64,000 nucleotides of DNA from Branchiostoma floridae (taxonomy: Eukaryota; Chordata; Leptocardii; Amphioxiformes; Branchiostomatidae). The notes under the pieces are model-generated. The model ran no database searches. It was not told the origin of the DNA and saw only the letters and a program-made list of their open reading frames with translations. Position 1 is the stretch's first letter. Every line of letters begins with the position of its first letter. A program made the position numbers and the translations under genes. This document shows, one piece after another, positions 1-10,500 of the stretch. Where the stretch lies: positions 9,281,470-9,345,469 of the forward strand of contig NC_049983.1 in the NCBI RefSeq assembly GCF_000003815.2, read 5' to 3'.

Positions 1-224
1 CGCTGGACTGGTTACTTGACAGGCTGGGGTTAGAAGGGTAGTAAGTGTGATGGAACCTTCCATGTCATCTTCAGGGGTGCCTAAGCTTTTGCACAAAGTT
101 TATGAAATCGGTATGAATTTTATTAAAAACACAAAAATCACTATGCGAAAATATAAAAATCTTATGTGATATGCGCAAATATACCATCTTTTCCTGTTAC
201 CACCATCTTAGATACCTCGCTTAA

Positions 225-2240
225 CTTCATGCAACCTGTCATGCAACCTGGACAGCAGTTGGCCGGTTTGCATAAAATGAATACGTATCCAGTTTGATTT
301 GTTGACATTTCACAAATCACGTTTCACATGTTGATGCGTATCACAGAAGATTTGCGGGTTTTCACTTTGCACTTCAGTCAGTCAATAAGCCATTTATATT
401 CACGTATAATATGGGCTTATCTAATAGAATTTTTAAAAAGTTTTTGCACAGTGATTTTTGCGTTTTTGAAAAATTCTTACACATTTTATCAAATTCCTGC
501 AAATACTTGGACACCCCTTGTCTTCAGATTGAAGAATTCTGTCCAAAAAAAAGTTAAGCATACTAACTTATAGCTTGGATTGTTCACATGGCTTAATAGG
601 CAATGTACAAAGATGTAATTCTAAGCTGCCCGAATACTAGAAAAATAGCTTCAGAATGAAGAATTTTGTTGCAAGCAAGTTCGCACAGTTGTAGCTTGGA
701 TTTTAGGCCAACAGAAAACACACACAACAAACAAAATAATGTTTTGTCTACTTCTGTGCTGATAGGGAATTCTTGGGTAACTATAGTCTTTCACTTTCTC
801 ATTATACTACTGGAACTACTAGTAAAAATTACAGGTAAGAGTACATGGTTGTATATGTATTTAAGTGGAATTCTTTTGTAGCAAATTAAACTCAACCCTG
901 CCTTGTAAAAAATGGAATGTTACTAATAGAACAGTATTATATCTAATGTTATGCAAAACAAGAGAAGTGGTTTTAGTAAGTAAAAAATATTAGAAAGTAA
1001 TATGATAATGTTTCATTGTAAAATATGACTTGTTGATATTATGGAATCAAATGTCCTAATTATTATATCATATTCAACATATATCTACAATAATAAGATT
1101 GTAAAAGTGTGACATATTCACAAACATTCATATTGAATGTAGAGAAAATTATTCATAGTTTAATGGTGAAAATATTTAATATGTACTTTTCATATTCAAT
1201 TCCTCTTGCATTTGTTGCCTCTATGCACATATAGCAGTATAAATTTGCTGGCACATTGTGTGTATATTGTATGAAATGTTTCCAAATCTTTTTATATATT
1301 TTACTATATGCTGATGCCATGATACGCCTTTGTACAATTTCATGTATATTAATTTGCCAAATTCACATCTTCTATACAGTCAAACCTGTATTAGGGACCA
1401 CCTCTACAGAGGGGCCACCTGTCCATAGTGGCCACTTTTTGTCGGTCCCTTGGGTATTTTATCTACAAGTTGCCACCTCTATACAGAGGCCACCTGTCTA
1501 TAGTGGCCAAATTTGTCCGGTCCCTTGAGTGGCCGCTATAGACAGGTTTGACTGTATATACATTTGGTGCTTTTTCAAATCCATCATTTTCTGCCAGTTT
1601 CTTTATGTTTTCTACCAAAGTTAATGTAACTTGGTGATAGCCATATGTAGACAACAGTTACATGTTGTCTGTACATGTAGGTTACATACTCTACAATTAA
1701 GGAGCATATATACATGTGTGTAGCTTTCTCTGATTGGTCAATTGATTAATAGATTGATTGATTGACATATTGCTTTACCGTTTCCTGTTGAAACACTCCA
1801 AGCTCATACCATACATTTGTATGGCAATCGGTATACCATGTATACTTGCCAGACGATTTCAGAAATGGAACTTCCTTAATAGCTTGAAATAGAATCTCCT
1901 TGCTTTTGAATACCAGGTAGTTTTCATGCTGCTATTATAATAGGGTGCTTCTCTTGGTAGGTGTCAACATAAGGATGTATTTGCATGTTGTCTAAATCAA
2001 AATCAGATTGGCTCATAGATAGTAAGAGTCAAGCTAACTCTTAAAACAGAGCATTTTACTGAGAGTCTGTATATTACCCAATGATGAGACAGTTATAAAG
2101 AGTGATATTGGGTGCTGGTGTATAAATACAGAAGTTCAGATCTGTCAAAATTAAAGGTGTCCATATTCTCATTCAACTACATGTAATTTACTTATCATCC
2201 TGAGGCCTAGGGGAAAATGTTTGTTTCCTGTTACAGTCCT
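225..2240. repeat. 3' flank of KLHL duplication unit, copy 1
   Basis: No gene is seen here. This AT-rich stretch aligns by eye with about 6225-8260, so the segmental duplication extends well beyond the coding regions. Shared blocks include the text around 510-560 and 6470-6540, and around 1200-1330 and 7540-7650. Small indels and substitutions separate the copies. Short ORFs such as 328-573 and 666-881 are chance reading frames in non-coding DNA. Confidence 0.75.
1376..1555. mobile_element. Short MITE with CAGTCAAACCTG terminal inverted repeats
   Basis: The left end reads CAGTCAAACCTGTATTAGGG and the right end CTATAGACAGGTTTGACTG, so the ends are inverted complements. Inside are several GGCCAC / GTGGCC boxes arranged as imperfect inverted repeats. 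The flanks read TATA on both sides, consistent with a TA or TATA target duplication. The matching place in the second duplication copy (about 7690) lacks the element, so it inserted after the duplication. A solo remnant with the same GTGGCCACTATAGACAGG motif lies near 11373-11405. Confidence 0.8.
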
Positions 2241-2285
2241 GAAAAAAATACGGTCGGTAGGAAAGGGTTGTCTTTTTTTTCAAAA

Positions 2286-3072
2286 TTTTACCCTATTCAG
2301 ACCGGGGGGGGGGGGGGGGGCTTTTGAGGCCCGCGCTAACTTTGATGTCCTATAACGCCAGAACGGCTTACGCTAGACCCACCAAATTTGGTGAGTTTTC
2401 CTAAAATATTGTTGGCAACAATTTTAGAAAGTTTGAAAAATTTTCCATTATTTCGTGTTGCCATGGCAACCGTTTGTTGACAGGCAGTTTTGCCAAAAAT
2501 CACTATTTTTGGTTCTAACAATGTATTTTTCACATTTATTTGCTATATTACTGCTATTTTGTTACATAAATAAAATGTTATATTATGTAGCATATCTTTC
2601 ATGATTATATATGCATAAATTATGCTAATTTGATGACGTCATCAGCCCAAAATCCAAGATGGCGGACCGTATGTCTAGATCAAGAATAATAAGCTAATTA
2701 TTTCATGACGTCATTTTGACGTCATTGATGTTGCTATTGGCAACGCAAGTCGTAATAAACATTATTATTCTGTTATCTGCACTTGTTGATACATTTTTGT
2801 AGCATAACTTGAAGTTTTCTGAGAATACCCTTTTTTCATGGGTCTTGCCAATGTAATCAAATTGATGACGTCATAATTACGTCATCTTACGTCAGCGTAA
2901 TGTCAAATGTCAACTACACGTCAGATATTATGTCGAAATTATGTCCTACAAATTTGGTGGCCCTACGGCACGTCGTTTTAGAGTTATTGGACTTCAAAGT
3001 GGAGGACCTCAAAAGCACCCCCCCCCCCCGGCCCAGGGATGACCAAAAAAGCCCGGTCTGAATAGGGTTAAG
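2286..3072. mobile_element. TIR element with poly-G/poly-C ends, family A copy 1
   Basis: The ends are TACCCTATTCAGACCGGG at the left and CCCGGTCTGAATAGGGTTA at the right. A run of about 18 G follows the left TIR, and a run of C precedes the right one. GCTTTTGAGG and CCTCAAAAGC form the inner part of the inverted repeat. There is no transposase ORF. The interior carries several TGACGTCA sites (about 2635, 2705 and 2865). An inverted second copy is at 20787-21604. Confidence 0.8.
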
Positions 3073-3353
3073 ACCTTGGCGAAACCTCTAGTGATACAAT
3101 GTTGTAAAACTGAAATGCATGCATGAGGTCACTTGCATTTTCAATGTCAAACTTTCATTTTGTGCATACTGGTTACAAGTTTGTTGATTTATTTATCCTT
3201 CATTAGATAAGACAAGCAGTGTTTTTTGAATAGGAAGGAGGATGAATAAAAATTCTAATTGGAAACTGTGTGACTCCGCTGCCCACCCAAAAAGGGCTAG
3301 GATCGACAGGTTTTTCTAGGGTAGGTCAGGAAACAGGAATCACAACATTTTTC

Positions 3354-5375
3354 CTAGGCCTCATCCAACCTCTCTTGCTCGTCCTCTTCCTCCAGTACTG
3401 CAAGGTCCCGGCAGTACCATCCGACACAGCTCTTCTGGGTTTCAAGGAAGCTTTGGCCGAATAAGGCAAAGGGAAGAGGTGCCCGCTTTTTGGGATAGTA
3501 GTTGTTTCCGGACGCGTAGTTGCTGATGGTGTCCACAATTTCTTGTCCATTCGTGATGAAGATGTAGTGATACTCCCTTTGCGCACGAAGGAAGTCATCC
3601 TCGAAATAGTGTGTATCGTCTCTATTGAGGGTCTCCTCCTCGTCATCGAAAATGTACTGTTCGGAATAATGTGCTGCCGATGTATATACGGCACGGATGT
3701 AAAGCTTGTGGTTGGCAGAAGTCGGAAGAAAGACGTCTGGGGTCTGCGCCCAGGCGTTCCCAAAACGTGTATCGGCTTTTCTCCAACCGTTGGTTTTCAC
3801 ATCAAACGAATGAACACACAGGTTGAAGAGTCCATCTGACTCCGTTGGAGTCACCGTGATGAATACAACCTTGTCTCCGAAGGCTGTTACTGTCAAGTCC
3901 GATGAAGTGTGTATTGTCGGTCGCAAAGGTACCTTTATCCAAGCCCCTTCTTTGGGATCATAGCAATCCATGGTCACCAAAGACGTCGCCTCAGCGTCAC
4001 CGTCACTTCCACCGCCGACCAGAAAGAGTTTCCCGTCAACGACCACCGACTGATGCCCTGCCCTGCCGACTGGCATGTCGACGGGCAACCTCAGCCAAGT
4101 GTCTGAGGGGAAATGGTACCGAAATGCTTGCTTGGATGGGGCAGGTTTAGGACCCTCACCATCGACCAGAGGATTCTCCCGCCCACCTGTTACATACAGA
4201 TAACCCTCCGCACTTGCCACACTCATGTACCCATTGACAGACGTTGGAAGGTTAGCTATGTGGTAGTATTGTTCTTTATCTGGATCTAAGCAAATCATGC
4301 TTTGCAGGGGCCCGGGCGAAGGCTGTACAGAAAGGGGTTCTGACTCGTCGTTGTTGTGGAGATGTGGCTTATTGACTGCCTTCCAACCGCCAACAATGAT
4401 TGCCAGCTTGTCCGATACCCCGCTTCTTGCCTCTTCTTCCTGTACCTGTGTACCGAGAGTATGTCTCTCGATGGCTGCTGTGATCTTTGCTAGGCATTCT
4501 GCGGAGTCCCGTATCGCAGGGTGTGACTCGAGTTTCCGTAGCAGGCTGACTTTCACGCAGGATAGACGGATCTCTGGCAAAATCTTCAAGATTGCCGTTT
4601 GTCGGTTCTCGGGAGCATGGTTGAGCCACCTTATCACAGAATTGACAACGTCGTCCTCAGTCGTAGCTGTCAGATCGTCATCTCTGAGTAGATCTAAGAG
4701 ATCTTCCAACGAAAGGCTAAGGAACTCCTCATCTTGTGTGGCCTCTGAGAAGTTTGAGACTGCCATGGTCCTCGCGCTCTTCTTCAGGTCAGAAAGATCA
4801 CCATACATGTCTGCCAGGCGCAAGACGCCCAGACAGTTATTCGGGCAAAGGTTGTCTTGGATGAATTTCTGGCAGTACTGCAGAATCTTGTCGAACTGTA
4901 GCATGTGTGCCGTCTGCAGAACGTCTTGAACATCGTCTTTACTGATACTGATTTCCCCGGTATACAGGAATTCCAGGATCTTAGAGAAGCTGGAGGAGTC
5001 AGTTTCATGCAGGTGCACGACATTTGAGCTACTTTCAGCGAAATTGGAGGACAGCATGGTTTTGAAGTACGGTGTCGATGCCAACACAGCGCGGTGACAA
5101 GGGAACTCTATACCCTCTACTTCTACCACAACATCAAGAAACTCCCCGTTCTGGCGCTGGCTGGCGAGTTCAGCAAGAAGCTTGGGTCCCTGCACATGGT
5201 TTTTGATGCGGAAAGGGCCTTCTTCGATGTGAAAAGAGGCTTCTTCGATTGATTTTCCAAGGAGCCGACTACTGGTGTAGCTGTCATCCGATTCATAGTT
5301 ATGATCCCCGTCAGACTCATCGTAGTCGTAGTCATAGTCATCCTGAAAATCATAATAAAGACCCCTGCCGAACAT
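3354..5375 (-). CDS. BTB-BACK-kelch protein (KLHL family), copy 1
   Basis: Single-exon gene of 673 residues. Family knowledge: KLHL proteins are substrate adaptors of cullin-3 ubiquitin ligases, with BTB binding CUL3 and the kelch propeller binding substrate. Visible here: an acidic, Tyr-rich N-terminus (residues 10-35, DYDYDYDESDGD); BTB at about 70-177 with GEFLDVVVEVEG, FPCHRAVLAS and FLYTGEI; BACK at about 180-290 with EDDVVNSVIRWL; then kelch-type strands from about 323 (IIVGGWKAV, YLYVTGGREN, LFLVGGGSDG). The kelch part is diverged, with few clean double-Gly blades. The start MFGRGL is shared with the paralogue at 8268-10202. An intron in the 5' UTR cannot be excluded. Substrate and true orthologue are unknown. 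Confidence 0.93.
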   Translation of the reverse strand: MFGRGLYYDFQDDYDYDYDESDGDHNYESDDSYTSSRLLGKSIEEASFHIEEGPFRIKNHVQGPKLLAELASQRQNGEFLDVVVEVEGIEFPCHRAVLASTPYFKTMLSSNFAESSSNVVHLHETDSSSFSKILEFLYTGEISISKDDVQDVLQTAHMLQFDKILQYCQKFIQDNLCPNNCLGVLRLADMYGDLSDLKKSARTMAVSNFSEATQDEEFLSLSLEDLLDLLRDDDLTATTEDDVVNSVIRWLNHAPENRQTAILKILPEIRLSCVKVSLLRKLESHPAIRDSAECLAKITAAIERHTLGTQVQEEEARSGVSDKLAIIVGGWKAVNKPHLHNNDESEPLSVQPSPGPLQSMICLDPDKEQYYHIANLPTSVNGYMSVASAEGYLYVTGGRENPLVDGEGPKPAPSKQAFRYHFPSDTWLRLPVDMPVGRAGHQSVVVDGKLFLVGGGSDGDAEATSLVTMDCYDPKEGAWIKVPLRPTIHTSSDLTVTAFGDKVVFITVTPTESDGLFNLCVHSFDVKTNGWRKADTRFGNAWAQTPDVFLPTSANHKLYIRAVYTSAAHYSEQYIFDDEEETLNRDDTHYFEDDFLRAQREYHYIFITNGQEIVDTISNYASGNNYYPKKRAPLPFALFGQSFLETQKSCVGWYCRDLAVLEEEDEQERLDEA

Positions 5376-5640
5376 GACGGTTGTTCATCTGATGTTCTAC
5401 TATGAAATCTGCTGGATAGAATGACACGGGGCAATGTCATTATGGGTATAGACACACACAATGACGTATCGCAAGTAGAAGTACGCACAGCATACATAAT
5501 GTATCGCCACTGACGGTACAAAAGTCCATCATGATCAACATGGTTTCTGAAACTAGCCCACCAACCTGTAAATGATTGAGAACATTGCAGCACTACGGTA
5601 ATGTTATTCAATGATTCATGGACGTCTAAATGCATTTAGT
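5376..5640 (-). promoter_or_regulatory. 5' flank of KLHL copy 1, conserved in the paralogue
   Basis: The 265 bp upstream of the ATG align with 10203-10500 upstream of the second KLHL gene (shared CATGACGGTTG, ACACACAATGA and AAAGTCCATCATGATCAAC). The promoter was therefore duplicated with the gene. No clear TATA box is seen. The evidence is homology plus position; there is no demonstrated start site. Confidence 0.45.
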
Positions 5641-6224
5641 GGTACTTCACCTCAGAAAAAAGCCTTCCGAAACCAGGAAACGTTACCTTTAACGTAACAA
5701 CTTCCGTGTACCAGTTTCAGGCGGAGCGAGCTTGTTTGTGGCTATGGTATTTGGTCAAAGTTCAGTGAATAGATTATTGAAAGTAGTTTCACATGAACTT
5801 TAGCTCGGTCCCTTGCGGAAGACAAATGTACTACAGCCGCCTTGTTTGTGAAATATTACTTCGGCACTTGATGGAATAACACACCAAGCTAGTATGTGCA
5901 ACTTGACATGTTATTGCAGATCAGCCGGTTTAGACTTTGCATATATACGATGTACAAGGGCGTTGATTGGAAACCAGTTTGGGATATCACAATCCTTTGC
6001 AAGTCGCTGTTTGTTTCACAAAGTGCATTGAAATTGATTGGTTTCTACGGTATATGCCATCATACACTTTTAAAAAATAAAATTGCCAAATTCACATTAT
6101 GTACGGTTATATATTTGGTGCGTTTTCAAAGGGACAGTTTTAGTTTTGAAGCAATCATTTTCTGCAAACAAATTGTCATCAGTATTTCTTTGTCAATTTT
6201 CTCACCACAATAACCTAATAGAAC
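5641..6224. other. Spacer between KLHL duplication units
   Basis: No gene is recognised. A stretch at about 6050-6170 resembles 1340-1600 and 7640-7740 (shared TTGCCAAATTCACA and ATTTGGTG blocks). It looks like a leftover fragment of a further duplication unit at the junction. Confidence 0.5.
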
Positions 6225-8267
6225 CAATGAACTTTGTCATGTGACCTGGGCAGCGGTTGGCTGGTTTGCATCTTATGATTGCGTATCCCGTATGATTAAT
6301 GCATTTAATATGTTGGTTTATGCGTATCACATATGAATTGTTACGTTTTCACTTTGTAACTCGTGCGTGTTTCATAAAATTTTGATGTTTTTGCAATTAG
6401 TGATTTGTGCATTGTTCCATAAAATTCTTACAAATTTTTATCAAATTCGTACAAATGCTTAATAGGCACCCCTGATCTTCAGATTGAAGAATTCTGTCCC
6501 AAACAAGTTTGGCATACCAACTTATAGCTTGGATTATTCACATGGCAATGTAATGTACAAAAATGTAATTCTAAGCTACCAGAATACAAGAAAAATAGCT
6601 TCAGAATGAAGAATTTTGTTGCAAGCAAGTTCGCACAGTTGTAACTAAGATTTTAAGCCAACAGAAAACACACACAACAAACAAATAATGTTTTGTGTAT
6701 TTCCGTGTTGAGATAGAGAATTCTTGGGTAACAATAGTTAGTACTAGTCTTTCACTTTCCAGGGCTCGAAATACCACCTGCATATGCAGGTTAGTGCAGG
6801 TATAATTGGATCTGTGCCGGTAAAATTGGATCTGTGCTGTTATTGCTGATGTCTACCTGCACCTAATTTGCACTGGTCCATGTACTGGGTTTTACACATA
6901 AATGTCCTATGATGTAGGTGTATGTGGATTGTTATTAGCAGCATTGAATATTGCTACCTATAAAGTATAAAAGAATAAAAATAGCAATGGTTCCTGGTGA
7001 ACAATTTTAGTATGATCCATACTTCCTAAAATCGGAGTGGTGCAGGTAAAATTTGTCTGGTGCAGGTTTCAATGTTAACTGCACCAGTGCAGGTTTGCAG
7101 AAAAAATGATTTCGAGCCCTGACTTTCTGATTATACTACTGGAACTGGTAGTAAAAAATTACAGCTACTTAAGAAAACATGATTTTAAGCAAACATGTGT
7201 AGCAAACAAATTATACTCAACCCTGCCTTGTAAAATTGGAATGTTTATGATAGTACAGTATTATATATAATGTTATGCAAAACAAGACTGGTGGTTTTAG
7301 CAAGTAAAAAATGTTAAAAAGTAATATGATAATGTTTCATTGTAAAATATGACTTGTTAATATTATGGAGCCAAAATGTCATGAGAATTATATCATATTC
7401 AACATATCTCTACAATAATTAGATTGTAAAAGTGTAACACGTTCACAAACATTCATATTGAATGTAGAAATTATACATAGTTTTTTTGGTGAAAATATCC
7501 AATGTACTTTTCATATTCATTTCCTCTTGCATAATATTTGTTGCCTCTATGCACATATAGCAGTATAAATTTGCTGGTACATTGTGTGCATATTGTATGA
7601 AATGTTCTCAATCTTTTATATATTTTGCGATATGACAATGCCATGATACACGCTTGTACAAATCCATTTTTATCAAACTGCCAAATTCACACCATATGTA
7701 TTTGGTGGTTTTTTTTTCAAATACATCATTTTCTGCCTTTTTTAAAATATGTTTTCCACCAAAGTTAATGTAATTGGGTGATAGCCATAATTATGTCGAC
7801 AACAGATACTGGTAGGTTACATGTTGTCTAGAACTACATAAGTAAGGATATGTGTCTATAATTTACTCTGGTCAATTGACTAATAGATTGATTGATTGAC
7901 ATATTGCTTTACGGTTTCCTGTTGAAACACTCCAAGCTCATACCTCCATTTGTATGGTATACGATGTATACTGTGCTTGCCAGAGGATTTCAGAAATAGA
8001 ACTTCCTTGAAATAGGACCTCTTGCTTCCAGATAGATCTGATACATTTTTTCATGCTGCTTTTCTATCTATATCTATAGGGTGCTTTTCTTGTTTTCTGT
8101 CAACTTAAGGATGTTTGTGCATGTAGTTGTCTTATTCAAAATCAAGATTGGTTCATAACTAGTAAGAGTCAATCTAACTACTAATAGTACACAGGATTTT
8201 ACTGATATTCTATATATCAACCAGTCCATATTCCCACTCAACTACATGTAGTTATCTAGTTTAAGTC
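6225..8267. repeat. 3' flank of KLHL duplication unit, copy 2
   Basis: Non-coding; aligns with about 225-2240 apart from a 361-bp insertion at 6762-7122 and the absence of the insertion at 1376-1555. No ORF here looks coding. Confidence 0.75.
6762..7122. mobile_element. MITE with CAGGGCTCGAAAT terminal inverted repeats
   Basis: Left end CAGGGCTCGAAAT, right end ATTTCGAGCCCTG, a perfect 13-bp TIR. ACTTTC occurs on both sides (an apparent 6-bp target duplication), and the empty site is visible in copy 1 around 790-800 (TTTCACTTTCTCATT). Inside are repeated short boxes of the type CTGCA / TGCAGG / GTGCAGGT. CAGGG ends recall hAT elements, but hAT elements make 8-bp duplications, so the superfamily is uncertain. 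Confidence 0.78.
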
Positions 8268-10202
8268 CTAATCCGACCCCTCTCGATCTTCCTCTTCCTC
8301 CAGCACTAGTGCGGAAAGATCCCGACAGTACCATCCGAGTCGGCTCTTCTGGGTAATAAGGCAAAGGGAAGAGGCGTCTGCTTTGTGCGACTGAAGTGGT
8401 CTCCAATCTCGAAGTTGCTGGTGGTATTCACAATAACCTGTACTGTTGCTGAACTCGTAGATGGGCTCAGGTCGTGCGCGAAGGAAGTCCTCGAAATCTT
8501 GTTTGTCGACCCTATTTAGGGTTCCTTCATCGGCATCGAAGATGTACTGTACGGAATCCTTTGGTTTTCTTTCCTTGTAAGCAGTACGGATATAAAGCTT
8601 ATCATTGACAGCAGCAGTCGAATGAATGACTGCTTTCCCCGCTATCCCCATGAATATATCGGCGTACCTCCAACCATAGGTTTTCATATCAAACGCATGA
8701 AGACACAGGATGTCGAAACCTCTTGAATTACTCACGTCGATGAATACAACCTTGCCTCCGGTTAACATTACCGTCAACTTTGATGAAGTGTGTGTTATCG
8801 GTCGCAAGGGTATCTTTATCCAAGCTGCTTCTCGGGGATCATAGCAGTCCATAGCTATAGTCGTCACGAAAGTCGTCGTCTCAGCATCACCGTCAATTTT
8901 ATCGCCTATCAGAAAGAGTTTCCCGTCAACAACCACCGACAGATGCTCTGCCCTGCCGACTGGCATGTCGGGCAACCTCAGCCAAGTGTCTGAGGGGAAA
9001 TGGTACCGAAAGGCTTGCTTGGACGGGGCAGGGTGTGGACCCTCGCCGACCAGAGGATTCTCCCGCCCACCTGTCACGTACAGGTATCCATCTGCACATG
9101 CCACACTCGTGTAGCCGGAGACAGGCGTCGGTAGGTTAGTGATGTGGTAGTATTGCTGATTATCTGGATCCAAGCAAATAATGCTTTGCAAGGGCCAAGA
9201 TGAAGGCTGTACAACAATTGGGATCGAACTTTGAAGACGTGGCTCTCTTACCGCCTTCCAACCGCCGACAGTGATTGCCAGGCCGTCCGATATCCCACGT
9301 CTGTACCTACTTGCGTCTTCTTCCTCTGCCTGTTTACAGAGAAGATGCTCTTCCCTGGCTGCTCTGATTTTTGCCAGACATTCTGCGTGCTTCTGCACCG
9401 CAGGGTGTGACTCAAGCTTCTGTAGCACGCTGACCCTCACACAAGGTAGACGAATCTCTGTCAAAATCTTCAAGATTGCTGTCTGGCTGCTTTCAGCGGC
9501 ATGGTCGAGCCATCTTATCACAGAATTGACAACGTCGTCCTCACTCGTAACTCTTAGACCTTCGTCACCGAGTAGATCTGAGAGTTCTTGCACCGAAAGG
9601 CTAAGGAACTCTTCATCTTCAATGACGTCGGAAAATTTTGACAGTGCCATGGTCCTCGCGCTCTTTTTCATTTCAGAAAGATCATACAAGTTGGCCATTC
9701 GCATGATACCCAGACAGTTGGTCGGGCTGAGGTTGTCTTGGATGAATTTCTTGCAGTACTGCAGAATCTTGTCGAACTGTAGGATATGTGCCGTCTGTAG
9801 AACGTCTTGGACATCTTCTTTACCGATGCGGATTTCCCCGGTATAAATGAAGTCCAGGATCTTAGAGAAGCTGGAGGAGTCAGTCCCATGCAGCTGTACG
9901 ACCTTTGAACTACTTTCAGCGAAATTGGACGACAACATGGTTTTGAAGTATGGTGTAGATGCCAACATGGCGCGGTGACAAGGGAACTCTCTACCCTCTA
10001 CTTCTATAACCACATCAAGAAACTCACCGGTCTTACGCTGCCTGGCAAGTTCTGTAAGAACCATATGTTCCTGTAAGTAGTTTTGGAAGAGGCGGGAGCC
10101 GTCTTCGGTGGATTCTATGCCACTCCCACTAGTAAGGCTGGAGTAGTACAAATCACCGTCAGACTCGTCGTCATAGTCGTTGCCAAGACCCCGGCCGAAC
10201 AT
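8268..10202 (-). CDS. BTB-BACK-kelch protein (KLHL family), copy 2
   Basis: Single-exon gene of 644 residues, a tandem paralogue of 3354-5375 in the same orientation. BTB lies at about 52-158 (GEFLDVVIEVEG, FPCHRAMLAS, FIYTGEI), BACK at about 160-270 (EDDVVNSVIRWLDH) and kelch-like strands from about 300 (ITVGGWKAV, YLYVTGGREN). The acidic N-terminus is about 20 residues shorter than in copy 1, and the C-terminal quarter has diverged most. The reading frame is open throughout, so both copies look functional. The role, as a probable CUL3 adaptor, is inferred from the family only. Confidence 0.93.
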   Translation of the reverse strand: MFGRGLGNDYDDESDGDLYYSSLTSGSGIESTEDGSRLFQNYLQEHMVLTELARQRKTGEFLDVVIEVEGREFPCHRAMLASTPYFKTMLSSNFAESSSKVVQLHGTDSSSFSKILDFIYTGEIRIGKEDVQDVLQTAHILQFDKILQYCKKFIQDNLSPTNCLGIMRMANLYDLSEMKKSARTMALSKFSDVIEDEEFLSLSVQELSDLLGDEGLRVTSEDDVVNSVIRWLDHAAESSQTAILKILTEIRLPCVRVSVLQKLESHPAVQKHAECLAKIRAAREEHLLCKQAEEEDASRYRRGISDGLAITVGGWKAVREPRLQSSIPIVVQPSSWPLQSIICLDPDNQQYYHITNLPTPVSGYTSVACADGYLYVTGGRENPLVGEGPHPAPSKQAFRYHFPSDTWLRLPDMPVGRAEHLSVVVDGKLFLIGDKIDGDAETTTFVTTIAMDCYDPREAAWIKIPLRPITHTSSKLTVMLTGGKVVFIDVSNSRGFDILCLHAFDMKTYGWRYADIFMGIAGKAVIHSTAAVNDKLYIRTAYKERKPKDSVQYIFDADEGTLNRVDKQDFEDFLRARPEPIYEFSNSTGYCEYHQQLRDWRPLQSHKADASSLCLITQKSRLGWYCRDLSALVLEEEEDREGSD

Positions 10203-10500
10203 GACGGTTGCTCACCTGACGTTCTGCTATCAAATCTGTTGGACCAAATAGTAAGAGGCAATGACATAATGGCTGTAGACGCACACAATGATGCAACGCA
10301 TATAGAAGTACGTGCGGCATATATAAATGTAAATCTATACCGTACCAAAGTCCATCATGATCAACAGCATATGGGTTCTGAAAATAGCCCACTAAGCTGC
10401 AAATGATTCCAAAGTTCAGTCCTGATGCCCTCAGAGATCAGCAGTGTAGTACTACGGTAATGTTATTCAACAACGCGTGGACGTCATAGTGCATTTAGTT
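10203..10500 (-). promoter_or_regulatory. 5' flank of KLHL copy 2
   Basis: Homologous to 5376-5640 upstream of KLHL copy 1. Shared motifs include the GACGG context just upstream of the ATG and a CATCATGATCAAC block. Homology weakens beyond about 10530, which marks the right edge of the duplication. Confidence 0.45.

Noticed and set aside
3326..3763. Minus-strand ORF of 145 codons overlapping KLHL copy 1
   Set aside because: It is a shifted frame of the KLHL coding sequence, with no domain of its own.
4297..4929. Plus-strand ORF of 210 codons opposite KLHL copy 1
   Set aside because: Antisense shadow of the BTB/BACK coding region; composition is Ser/Arg-rich as expected for an antisense frame.
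9271..9846. Plus-strand ORF of 191 codons opposite KLHL copy 2
   Set aside because: The same antisense shadow as in copy 1, explained by the duplicated coding sequence.
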